Shown: positions 1 to 5,784, counted from the stretch's first letter. The stretch: 8,416 nucleotides of DNA from Actinomycetes bacterium (GCA_021793115.1 JAJYTJ010000162.1:1-8416), one strand, 5' to 3'. Numbers and translations: made by a program. The notes: generated by a model from the sequence alone, not told the origin.

Positions 1-21
1 CCATGCCCCTCCCCTCCCGCG

Positions 22-85
22 AACACGGCAGTTGGTGTCGAACACGGCAGGCAGGACTGCCGTGTTCGACACCAACTGCCGTGTT
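22..85. repeat. Perfect long palindrome, copy 1
   Basis: Two 29-nt arms (22-50 and 57-85) are exact reverse complements around a 6-nt loop (51-56, GCAGGA). Each arm contains the box ACACGGCAG twice, separated by TTGGTGTCGA, so the whole structure holds four CACGGCA/TGCCGTG boxes. As DNA it can extrude a cruciform; as RNA it would be an extremely stable hairpin. No U-tract follows on either strand, so it is not a classic intrinsic terminator. A related copy lies at 1308-1371, on the other side of the DUF559 gene. The C-rich stretch at 5-18 is also exactly complementary to 129-142 and 156-169 in the G-tract, which extends the dyad character outward. The repeat family is not one I can name. Confidence 0.95.
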
Positions 86-198
86 GGGCGGAGAGAAGGG
101 GCCGGGGGGAGGGAGGGGCGGGGAGGGAGGGAGGGGAGGGGCGGGGAGGGAGGGAGGGAGGGGAGGGGCGGCGCGGGAGGCAGGGAGGGGCGGGGCGA
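86..198 (+). repeat. G-rich polypurine low-complexity tract
   Basis: About 110 bases are made almost only of G-runs of 3-6 separated by single A or C (blocks such as GGGAGGGAGGGGAGGGGCGG recur at 20-30 base intervals). The plus strand has many more than the four G-runs needed for a G-quadruplex, and the tract begins directly at the right foot of palindrome copy 1. In the forward frame it would encode a Gly/Arg/Glu run, which looks like translated repeat and not protein. No gene is supported in 1-287. Besides the palindrome and this tract, that stretch holds only a GC-rich leader (199-287) containing the 10-bp palindrome GGCTCGAGCC at 255-264; I see no TANNNT-type -10 box there. Confidence 0.85.
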
Positions 199-287
199 GC
201 CGCCCACAGCCCGGGCGAGCGCGTCCGCCGGTGCTTCGCGGCGCGACGGGCGCCGGCTCGAGCCCGCCGGAGCGGCACGGTCGGGCC

Positions 288-1214
288 GTGCGCGACGACA
301 CTCCTCGGCCCACGGTCCGGCGCGACGACGGCCTCGCGGCCCTCGTCCTGACCGGGCACCTTCCCTCGGAGGTGCGGGCCTGGCGACGTGCCGGCGTCAT
401 CTCACGCGTGCGGCGTGGGGCCTACACCATCGCCGGCCCGTCGCGCGGGCCCGCCCTCGATCGTCAGGAACAGGCCGGCGCACACATCGAGGCGGTCGCG
501 GCCCAGCTGCGCTCCGACTACTGGTTCAGCCACGAGTCCGCAGCCCTCGTCTGGGGGTGCGCCGTCGTCGGTCTCTCGGGCAGCACCCACGTGACGCAGG
601 AGTGGTGCGCAAGCAGGCGGGGCGATCCTCGACTCGTCCGCCACACCATCGACCTGCCGCCGGGTGAGCGCACGTTCTGGCGTGGGCTGCCCGTCACGAC
701 GCTCGCCCGCACCGCCGTCGACTGCGCGACCTCGATGACGGGCAGGAATGGTCTCGTCGTCGTCGACAGCGCCCTCCGACTCGGCGCAGATCCCGAGGAG
801 ATCCGTTCGATCCTCGGGGCGCGGGCGGGAGGCCGCGGCGTGCGACGCGCGCGCATCGTCGTCTCCCGTGCCGACCGGGCGTCGGAGTCACCGGGAGAGA
901 GCCTCGTCCGCTGGGAGATCCTCGACGCCGGGCTTCCGGCACCCGAGCTCCAGGTCGTCGTCCGCACGCCCTCGGGGACGTATCGCCTGGACCTCGCCTG
1001 GTCGGCCGCCAGGGTGGCCGTCGAGTTCGACGGCTACGTCAAGTACTCCGGCGGCTTCGGCGCCGCGCCCGACGTCGTGTTCGCCGAGAAGCGCCGACAG
1101 GACGCGTTGGAGGCAGCCGGCTGGCTCGTCGTCCGCGTCACCTGGGACGACATGCGTGACCCGGCGCCGACGATCGCTCGCATCCGCCGCGCCCTGTCGA
1201 CCCGCCTCCCCTGA
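288..1214 (+). CDS. AbiEi-like winged-helix / DUF559 (Vsr-like fold) protein
   Basis: The product is about 308 residues from a GTG at 288. Residues ~13-50 (DGLAALVLTGHLPSEV... RGAYTIAG) match the N-terminal winged-helix of AbiEi-type antitoxin-domain proteins. The C-terminal third has the DUF559/Vsr-like pattern: acidic E204 in SPGESL, D235 in YRLDLAW, E246/D248 in VAVEFDG, then an RRQD segment and GWLVVRVTWDD. This is the restriction-endonuclease-like core, but a clear PD-(D/E)xK lysine right after E246 is not evident, so nuclease activity is unproven. The frame stays open upstream to an ATG at 3, but that part is only palindrome and G-tract. GTG288 gives the usual family length; GTG231 is the alternative. 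The best Shine-Dalgarno candidate (GGAG at 269-272) is rather far away. No AbiEii nucleotidyltransferase toxin follows; the next gene, smpB, is convergent. The function in the cell is unknown: orphan antitoxin, regulator or nuclease are all possible. Confidence 0.85.
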   Translation: MRDDTPRPTVRRDDGLAALVLTGHLPSEVRAWRRAGVISRVRRGAYTIAGPSRGPALDRQEQAGAHIEAVAAQLRSDYWFSHESAALVWGCAVVGLSGSTHVTQEWCASRRGDPRLVRHTIDLPPGERTFWRGLPVTTLARTAVDCATSMTGRNGLVVVDSALRLGADPEEIRSILGARAGGRGVRRARIVVSRADRASESPGESLVRWEILDAGLPAPELQVVVRTPSGTYRLDLAWSAARVAVEFDGYVKYSGGFGAAPDVVFAEKRRQDALEAAGWLVVRVTWDDMRDPAPTIARIRRALSTRLP

Positions 1215-1230
1215 CACCGCGGTGCCGACC

Positions 1231-1300
1231 CTCCCCGCCCGGCACCGCCACTCCCCGCCCGGCACCGCCCAGCACCGCCCAGCACCGCCCAGCACCGCCC
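1231..1300. repeat. C-rich tandem repeat, 10-nt period
   Basis: A 20-nt unit (CTCCCCGCCCGGCACCGCCM) occurs twice at 1231-1270 and is followed by three exact AGCACCGCCC decamers at 1271-1300. It starts 16 bases after the stop codon of the DUF559 gene and ends 7 bases before palindrome copy 2. Its minus strand is G-rich. The exact decamer copies suggest recent slippage expansion and make copy-number variation between strains likely. Confidence 0.85.
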
Positions 1301-1307
1301 GGCGCCG

Positions 1308-1371
1308 AATACGGCAGTTGGTGTCGAGCACGGCAGGTGGAAATGCCGTGTTTGGGCCGAACTGCCGTGCT
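1308..1371. repeat. Imperfect long palindrome, copy 2
   Basis: It has the same 29-6-29 architecture as copy 1. The left arm (1308-1336) matches the left arm of copy 1 at 27 of 29 positions. The right arm (1343-1371) matches its counterpart at only 22 of 29. Within copy 2 the arms pair at 20 of 29 positions: the two CACGGCA-type boxes still pair (stems of 9 and 7 bp), while the middle spacer has diverged. It lies between the convergent ends of the DUF559 gene (1214) and smpB (1420), so its transcript could also act as a bidirectional stem-loop, though no U-tract is present. Confidence 0.9.
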
Positions 1372-1419
1372 CGGGGGAACGGGTGCGGGGACGGGTGGCC
1401 ATCGACGACCCGAAGGGCC

Positions 1420-1890
1420 TCACCGGTCGCGCCGCTCGCGGATCGCGCGCTGCGTCTCGAGCGTGTCCTGCCGCTCGCGCAGCGTCTGCCGCTTGTCCCA
1501 CTCCTTCTTGCCGCGCGCCAGCGCGATCTCCACCTTCGCCCGCCCGTCGAGGAAGTACAGCGCCAGCGGCACGATCGTCTGACCCTTGTCGTGGCTGCGC
1601 TGCTCGAGGCGTGCGATCTCGTCGCGGTGCAGCAGCAGCTTGCGCTTGCGCCGCGGCGTGTGGTTGGTCCACGTGCCCATCGCGTACACCGGGATCTGCA
1701 TGCCGTGCAGCCAGGCCTCGCCGCCCTCGATCTCGCACCACGAGTCCGTGAGGTTGGCGTGCCCGTCGCGCAGGGCCTTGACCTCGGTGCCCATGAGCAC
1801 CAGGCCGGCCTCGAACACGTCCTCGATGAGGTAGTCGTGCCGCGCCTTGCGGTTCTGGGCGACGAGACGCCGCCCGGTCTGCTTGGCCAT
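1420..1890 (-). CDS. smpB: SsrA-binding protein SmpB
   Basis: The 156-residue protein has family-typical length. SmpB binds the tRNA-like domain of tmRNA and delivers it to stalled ribosomes for trans-translation. Family hallmarks are visible throughout: NRKARHDY (13-20) and GTEVKALRDG (34-43) in the OB-type barrel, SWCEI (50-54), RKRKLLLHRDEI (81-92), PLALYF..GRAKVEIALARGKKEWDKR (108-134), and a basic C-terminal tail (135-156) that folds as a helix in the mRNA channel. ATG1888-1890 is preceded on the minus strand by GGAGGAGG with good spacing, which fixes the start. It is the last gene of the minus-strand series and probably has its own promoter (1923-1950). The tmRNA gene ssrA, often close to smpB, is not seen in the window; the DUF559/palindrome block lies directly downstream. 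Confidence 0.97.
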   Translation of the reverse strand: MAKQTGRRLVAQNRKARHDYLIEDVFEAGLVLMGTEVKALRDGHANLTDSWCEIEGGEAWLHGMQIPVYAMGTWTNHTPRRKRKLLLHRDEIARLEQRSHDKGQTIVPLALYFLDGRAKVEIALARGKKEWDKRQTLRERQDTLETQRAIRERRDR

Positions 1891-1922
1891 CCCGCCTCCT
1901 CCGCTCGTGACCGAGGAGCGAG

Positions 1923-1950
1923 CCTATACGGCGCCGACCGGCCCGGTCAG
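1923..1950 (-). promoter_or_regulatory. Candidate smpB promoter with dyad in spacer
   Basis: Reading the minus strand, CTGACC (1945-1950, a four-of-six match to TTGACA) is followed after 16 bases by TATAGG (1923-1928). The overlapping TAGGCT (1921-1926) also fits TANNNT. A dyad, GACCGG-C-CCGGTC (1936-1948), fills the spacer and overlaps the -35 box, so it could be an operator or the stem of a terminator for the upstream gene. A start site near 1915 would leave a leader of about 25 bases containing the GGAGGAGG ribosome site. Hexamer matching in GC-rich DNA is weak evidence. Confidence 0.4.
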
Positions 1951-1966
1951 CCGCATTGCAGGCGGG

Positions 1967-2599
1967 TCAGATCGCCGCGATCGAGCCCGGCGCCCGCTCG
2001 GCGCGCGCGAGCGTGCGCAGCACCGCCGGCACCCCGTGCTTGCGCACCGCGAGCGTGGTGAGCACGCCGAGCACCGGCGCGATGACCTCCTCCGGCCACG
2101 CCGGCGGCTCCAGGTCGACGCTCACGGCGAGGTCGTCGCTGTGCACCACGATCTCGAGCATGCGCGAGCGCAGGTAGTCCTCGAGCGACAGGTTCCAGGC
2201 GAGCCACGGCGGGCGCACCCAGCGTTCCGCGGGCTCGGCCGGCAGGTCCGCGCGCGCCGTGCCCAGGGCCTCGAGCGCGTGGGCGAGCGCCTCCTTCGGC
2301 CCCTCCGCCGCGTCGGCGGCAGCCCGCTCCCGGATGCCCCGGTTGGCGTCCTCGTCACCACCGGCCCAGGCCGAGCGCAGGTAGTGCTCGATGAGCGGCA
2401 CCGGCCGCTCGTCGGGCACCGGGGACGACAGCACCTCGGGCACGCGCGTCACCTGGCGCGCCAGGTGCGCGGCCAGCGCGCCGACCGTCATGCCCTCGAG
2501 CGCGCTCGGCTCGCCCCAGCGCCGCGCCACCTCGGGCCGGCCGACGAGCTCCAGCCCGATCGTCGCGGCCTCGACGAACACCGCTCGCACCGCCGTCAT
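1967..2599 (-). CDS. DinB-fold / maleylpyruvate isomerase N-terminal domain protein
   Basis: The 210-residue protein resembles the actinobacterial MDMPI-N/TIGR03083 group of the DinB-like four-helix-bundle superfamily. The putative metal triad is present: H45 in GALAAHLARQ and E149/H153 in the ExxxH signature RMLEIVVHSDDLAV. This is the arrangement known for mycothiol-dependent maleylpyruvate isomerase, where these residues bind a divalent metal. The group commonly acts in mycothiol-dependent or unknown thiol transfer, and the substrate here cannot be read from sequence. ATG2597-2599 has AAGGGGG upstream at proper spacing. It sits between the M23 peptidase (46-base gap) and smpB (76-base gap) and may be cotranscribed with the fts genes without sharing their role. 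The protein has no signal peptide or membrane segment and should be cytoplasmic. Confidence 0.85.
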   Translation of the reverse strand: MTAVRAVFVEAATIGLELVGRPEVARRWGEPSALEGMTVGALAAHLARQVTRVPEVLSSPVPDERPVPLIEHYLRSAWAGGDEDANRGIRERAAADAAEGPKEALAHALEALGTARADLPAEPAERWVRPPWLAWNLSLEDYLRSRMLEIVVHSDDLAVSVDLEPPAWPEEVIAPVLGVLTTLAVRKHGVPAVLRTLARAERAPGSIAAI

Positions 2600-2645
2600 G
2601 GTCTGCCCCCTTCGTCCACCGACTCCTGGCCATCGTGCCGTGTCG

Positions 2646-3956
2646 TCACGCCGGCGGCAGCCCGAGGTAGGAGCGCGGGTTCACCGGGGAGCCGTTGATG
2701 TGCACCTCGAAGTGCAGGTGGCAGCCGGTCGAGTCGCCGCCGGTCATGCCCGCGTAGCCCAGCACCTGGCCGGCCGTGACGTGCTGCCCGGGGGAGACGA
2801 TGAACCGGATCATGTGGCTGTAGCTCGACATGAGCGACGTGCCGTTGACCCAGCCGTGGTCGAGCATCACCTGGTTGCCGTAGCCGTTGAGGTACTTCGC
2901 CCAGACCACGGTGCCGTCCCGGCCGGCGTAGACCTCCTGACCGCAGTGGTCCATGAGGTCGATGCCGGCGTGCAGCCGCCAGATGTGGAGCACCGGCTGC
3001 AGCCGCCAGCCGAACTCGCTGGTCACGTAGATCGGGTTGTTCGCCGTCGGGTTGGAGAACCAGGCCCCCGGCAGCGCCTGGCCGGGCGCCGCGCTGGAGT
3101 GCTGCAGCGCGGCCTGCGCCTGCTGCTGCGCGATGACCTTCTTCAGGTCGGACTCGATCTGCGCGGTGGAGGCCTGCAGCGCCGCGTCCTGCTGCTGGGC
3201 CGTCGAGATCTGGCCCTGCAGCGACGCCTGCTTCGCCTGCACCTGCTGCTGCAGGCTCGCCACCTGCGCGGTGGCGTCGGCGGCGTCCTGCCTCGCCTGG
3301 TTCGCGTCGGCGACCTTCTGGTCGGCGGCCTGCTTCAGCTCGGCGATCTTCTGCTGCACGGACTGCATACGGGCGGACTGGTTGCGGGCCTGCGCCTGCA
3401 GCTCGGTGATCTGGTCGAAGACACCCGCCTGCGCGCGCTGCGCCGCCGCGAGCATCGTGTAGGTGTTGAGGAAGTCGTCGGTGCTCTGGGCCGCCAGCAC
3501 CGTGGAGATGCCGGCGACGTCGCCGCCGTCGCGGTAGGCCTCGCGCGCCATCGCGCCGACGGCGTCCCGCAGCTGCGCCTGCTGCGCCTGCCCGTCGGTG
3601 ATCTGCTGGGCGATCTGCTGCTGCTGGTTCTGCGCGTCGGTGAGCTGGCCGGCGATCTGCTGCTGCTCGCGCTGCGCCGTGGCCAGCGCCGTGGTGGCGT
3701 CGGAGAGCTTCTGCTGCGCCGCCTGGAGCTGGCCCTGGACGGTGAGCAGGTCGGACTCGGTCTGCGCGAGCTGGCCCGACATGTCCTCGATCGACGCCTG
3801 CAGGCTCTGCTGCTGCTGCTTGTTGGCGGCCGCCTGCGACTCGAGCTGCGACCGCTTGTGCGACAGGTCGTCGGCCCAGGCGGCCTGGCTCAGGCCGCCG
3901 ACGAGCAGGGCGACCGAGGTGGCGAGCGCCGCGACGACGCGCAGGGGACGTCTCAT
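2646..3956 (-). CDS. Secreted coiled-coil M23 (LytM) peptidoglycan endopeptidase
   Basis: The 436-residue protein is organised as follows. Residues 1-28 are a signal peptide (MRRPLRVVAALATSVALLVG, cleavage after AWA). Residues ~30-140 and ~175-285 are two long, very Gln/Ala-rich coiled coils, separated by a 141-175 hinge (DVAGISTVLAAQSTDDFLNT) like that of PcsB/EnvC-type proteins. Residues ~310-430 are an M23 domain. The LytM residues are all present: H329xxxD333 (HAGID), H381 (SYSHM) and H413xH415 (HLHFE). It should therefore be catalytically active, unlike EnvC, whose LytM domain is degenerate and only activates amidases. The ATG starts one base after the ftsX stop, with GAGGG (3963-3967) inside the ftsX tail. 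This coupling points to a septal hydrolase whose coiled coil is gated by the FtsX extracellular domain, by analogy with EnvC, PcsB and mycobacterial RipC. Confidence 0.93.
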   Translation of the reverse strand: MRRPLRVVAALATSVALLVGGLSQAAWADDLSHKRSQLESQAAANKQQQQSLQASIEDMSGQLAQTESDLLTVQGQLQAAQQKLSDATTALATAQREQQQIAGQLTDAQNQQQQIAQQITDGQAQQAQLRDAVGAMAREAYRDGGDVAGISTVLAAQSTDDFLNTYTMLAAAQRAQAGVFDQITELQAQARNQSARMQSVQQKIAELKQAADQKVADANQARQDAADATAQVASLQQQVQAKQASLQGQISTAQQQDAALQASTAQIESDLKKVIAQQQAQAALQHSSAAPGQALPGAWFSNPTANNPIYVTSEFGWRLQPVLHIWRLHAGIDLMDHCGQEVYAGRDGTVVWAKYLNGYGNQVMLDHGWVNGTSLMSSYSHMIRFIVSPGQHVTAGQVLGYAGMTGGDSTGCHLHFEVHINGSPVNPRSYLGLPPA

Positions 3957-3957
3957 G

Positions 3958-4872
3958 TCACACCCTCGTGTACCGGTTGAGGGTCACCACCGACGAGATG
4001 GCGGCCAGGAGGATGCCGATGACGACGAGCACGGGTGCCACCCGCGCCAGGTCGGCCGTGGTGACGTACGGGATCCACTGCACGGACGAGCCGAGCCAGT
4101 CGACGACGAGGTACTTGACACCCGCCCACAGCGCGCCGACCGCGAGCGCCGCGCCGATGGTCGCCGCGATCGCGCCCTCGAGCATGAACGGCAGCTCGAT
4201 GAAGAAGTTGGAGGCGCCGACGAGCCGCATGATCCCCGTCTCGCGCCGCCGCGACAGCGCCGAGAGCCGGATGGTGGTGGTGATGAGCAGGATCGCGGCC
4301 AGGAGCATGACCGCCGCGAGGCCGCCGGACAGCAGCGTGGCGCGGTCCATGATGAGGAACATCCGGTCGAAGAGCTGGCGCTGGTCCTGCACCTGCTCCA
4401 CGCCCTGCATGCCGGACAGCACGTCCGCGACCACCTGGTACTTCGTCGGGTCGGCGAGCTTGATCCGGTAGGACGCCTGCATGTCGTCGACGGTGGCGAG
4501 GCTCGCCATGAAGTCGCCCGCGAACCGCTTCTCGAACGAGGCGTACGCCTCCTGCTTGGACTCGAAGTACACGTGCTGCACGTACGGCGCGACCTCGGGC
4601 TGCGCGAGCGCCGCCTTGATCTTCGTCTCCTGGTCGGGCGTGACCTCGCCCGCGGCGCACGTGGGGGCCGTGGAGTGCGTCGGGCACAGGTAGGCGGCCA
4701 CCTCGACCTTGCCGTACCAGTCGTCCTTCATCTTGCCGATCTGCGTCTGCAGCAGGGAGGCGACGCCGACGAAGGTGAGGGACACGAACGTCACGAGGAT
4801 GACGGAGATCGTCATCGACAGGTTGCGGCGCAGGCCGATGCCGATCTCGCTGAAGATGAACCGGAGCCTCAT
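3958..4872 (-). CDS. ftsX: Cell division ABC-transporter permease FtsX
   Basis: The product is 304 residues from ATG4870-4872. Four membrane segments are visible at about 21-43, 177-200, 229-252 and 276-296. A large extracellular loop (44-170) lies between the first two; this is the part that contacts peptidoglycan hydrolases. The conserved cytoplasmic stretch RRRETGIMRLVGASNFFIE (208-226) is the FtsX/MacB-type coupling region to the ATPase. The loop carries two cysteines (63 and 72) that could form a disulfide. The frame is open far upstream across ftsE, but residues before MRLRFIF are out-of-frame translation of ftsE. The start lies 4 bases after the ftsE stop, which fits translational coupling. 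With FtsE it transmits ATP hydrolysis to the outside, here most likely to the M23 peptidase encoded next. Confidence 0.97.
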   Translation of the reverse strand: MRLRFIFSEIGIGLRRNLSMTISVILVTFVSLTFVGVASLLQTQIGKMKDDWYGKVEVAAYLCPTHSTAPTCAAGEVTPDQETKIKAALAQPEVAPYVQHVYFESKQEAYASFEKRFAGDFMASLATVDDMQASYRIKLADPTKYQVVADVLSGMQGVEQVQDQRQLFDRMFLIMDRATLLSGGLAAVMLLAAILLITTTIRLSALSRRRETGIMRLVGASNFFIELPFMLEGAIAATIGAALAVGALWAGVKYLVVDWLGSSVQWIPYVTTADLARVAPVLVVIGILLAAISSVVTLNRYTRV

Positions 4873-4876
4873 CGCG

Positions 4877-5566
4877 TCACCGGTCCGATCCGTAGACGCC
4901 ACGCGACTGGTCGCGGACGAGGGCTCCGGTGTCGAGCTCCACGACGCGCTTGCGCATCTGGTCGACGATCTCGTCGTCGTGCGTGGCCATGACCACCGTG
5001 GTGCCGGTGCGGTTGATGCGGTCCAGGAGGCGCATGATCCCCAGGCTCGTCGTCGGGTCGAGGTTCCCCGTGGGCTCGTCGGCCAGCAGGATGTCGGGGC
5101 GGTTGACGAAGGCGCGCGCGATCGCGACGCGCTGCTGCTCGCCGCCCGACAGCTCGTGCGGCCGGCGCTTCTCCTTGCCCGCCAGGCCGACCATCTCGAG
5201 CACGTCCGGCACGGTGGTGAGGATGTGGTGCCGCGGCTTGCCGATGACCTGCAGCGCGAACGCGACGTTCTCGAAGACGGTCTTGGTGGGCAGCAGGCGG
5301 AAGTCCTGGAACACCGCGCCGATCTTGCGGCGCATGTGCGGCACCTTCCAGCTCGACAGCGTGCCGAGCTCCTTGCCGGCCACCCAGACCTTGCCCGCGC
5401 TGGCCCGCTCCTCACGCAGCACGAGCCGCAGGAACGTGGACTTGCCGGAGCCGGAGGCGCCGACGAGGAACACGAACTCGCCGCGCTCGACGTCCAGGGT
5501 CACCCGGTCGAGCGCGGGGCGGGCGCCCCGCGCGTAGACCTTGGTGACGTTCTCGAACCGGATCAC
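4877..5566 (-). CDS. ftsE: Cell division ATP-binding protein FtsE
   Basis: The 229-residue ABC ATPase is full length. Motifs in order are Walker [10 protein letters not shown] (36-44), Q-loop Q87 in FQDFRLLP, signature LSGGEQQR (139-146), Walker B ILLADEP (159-165), D-loop NLD (168-170) and switch H196 in MATHD. The short length, the [18 protein letters not shown] segment and the following ftsX identify FtsE among MacB/LolD-like ATPases. It works on the inner face of the membrane with FtsX at the division site. Start is GTG5564-5566 with GAGGT just upstream; no in-frame ATG lies nearby. It heads the ftsE-ftsX-M23 series and is preceded by a 218-base gap with its own promoter candidate. The C-terminal ~20 residues ([14 protein letters not shown]) are the variable tail. 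Confidence 0.98.
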   Translation of the reverse strand: MIRFENVTKVYARGARPALDRVTLDVERGEFVFLVGASGSGKSTFLRLVLREERASAGKVWVAGKELGTLSSWKVPHMRRKIGAVFQDFRLLPTKTVFENVAFALQVIGKPRHHILTTVPDVLEMVGLAGKEKRRPHELSGGEQQRVAIARAFVNRPDILLADEPTGNLDPTTSLGIMRLLDRINRTGTTVVMATHDDEIVDQMRKRVVELDTGALVRDQSRGVYGSDR

Positions 5567-5650
5567 GTGACCTCGTCGGACCTCGCGGTCCGTGCGGACC
5601 TGCCGGGACCCGGCGCGCCGGGCCGGCCCACGCGTCGCGGGCCAGATTCG

Positions 5651-5670
5651 AGGCTACGAACGGCCGTTCG
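5651..5670 (-). promoter_or_regulatory. Candidate ftsE promoter with 14-bp palindromic operator
   Basis: On the minus strand, the perfect palindrome CGAACGGCCGTTCG (5657-5670) abuts a -10-like box TAGCCT (5651-5656). No good -35 hexamer is seen. The palindrome would occupy the -10/-35 spacer, as expected for a repressor or activator site. The leader to the ftsE GTG would be about 75-80 bases. Another short dyad, GGACA-CA-TGTCC, lies upstream at 5723-5734. The palindrome itself is certain; the regulatory role is inference. Confidence 0.4.
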
Positions 5671-5763
5671 GGACGGCGGGCAGGACACGCCGCGCGGCGC
5701 GCCTGTGAATCGCCGGCATGGTGGACACATGTCCGACTCGCCCCAATTGCCCGGCAGGGTCGG

Positions 5764-5784
5764 CCGGCCGGGGTGCCCGGCCGG
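5764..5784 (-). terminator. Candidate prfB terminator hairpin (no U-tail)
   Basis: The 9-bp perfect GC stem CCGGCCGGG / CCCGGCCGG with a 3-base loop starts immediately after the prfB stop codon (5785-5787). No U-run follows. Actinobacteria are known to use such tail-less hairpins, so termination or 3'-end protection is plausible. It would separate prfB from the ftsE transcript. Confidence 0.55.

Noticed and set aside
3..287. N-terminal extension of the DUF559 gene from ATG at 3 (403-residue version)
   Set aside because: It translates the palindrome and the G-tract into Gly/Arg repeats with no domain. The family length fits the start at GTG288.
22..1371. CRISPR array
   Set aside because: There are only two palindromic copies, about 1.2 kb apart with a gene between them. 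There are no regular spacers and no cas genes.
22..1371. REP/RAYT or IS200/IS605 element
   Set aside because: The palindromes are reminiscent, but the enclosed protein lacks the HUH and catalytic tyrosine motifs of Y1 transposases and matches AbiEi/DUF559 instead.
748..2061. 437-residue plus-strand frame over the DUF559 tail and smpB
   Set aside because: It overlaps two well-supported genes in the wrong frame or strand and shows only Arg/Ser/Pro-rich composition.
2391..3980. 529-residue plus-strand frame opposite the M23 gene
   Set aside because: Its Leu/Arg/Gly repeats mirror the Gln-rich coiled coil read antisense. The minus-strand gene has a signal peptide and complete catalytic motifs.
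4873..5415. Upstream extension of ftsX to a 485-residue protein
   Set aside because: The extension is out-of-frame ftsE sequence (Arg/Ser-rich). FtsX begins at MRLRFIF with the normal family length.
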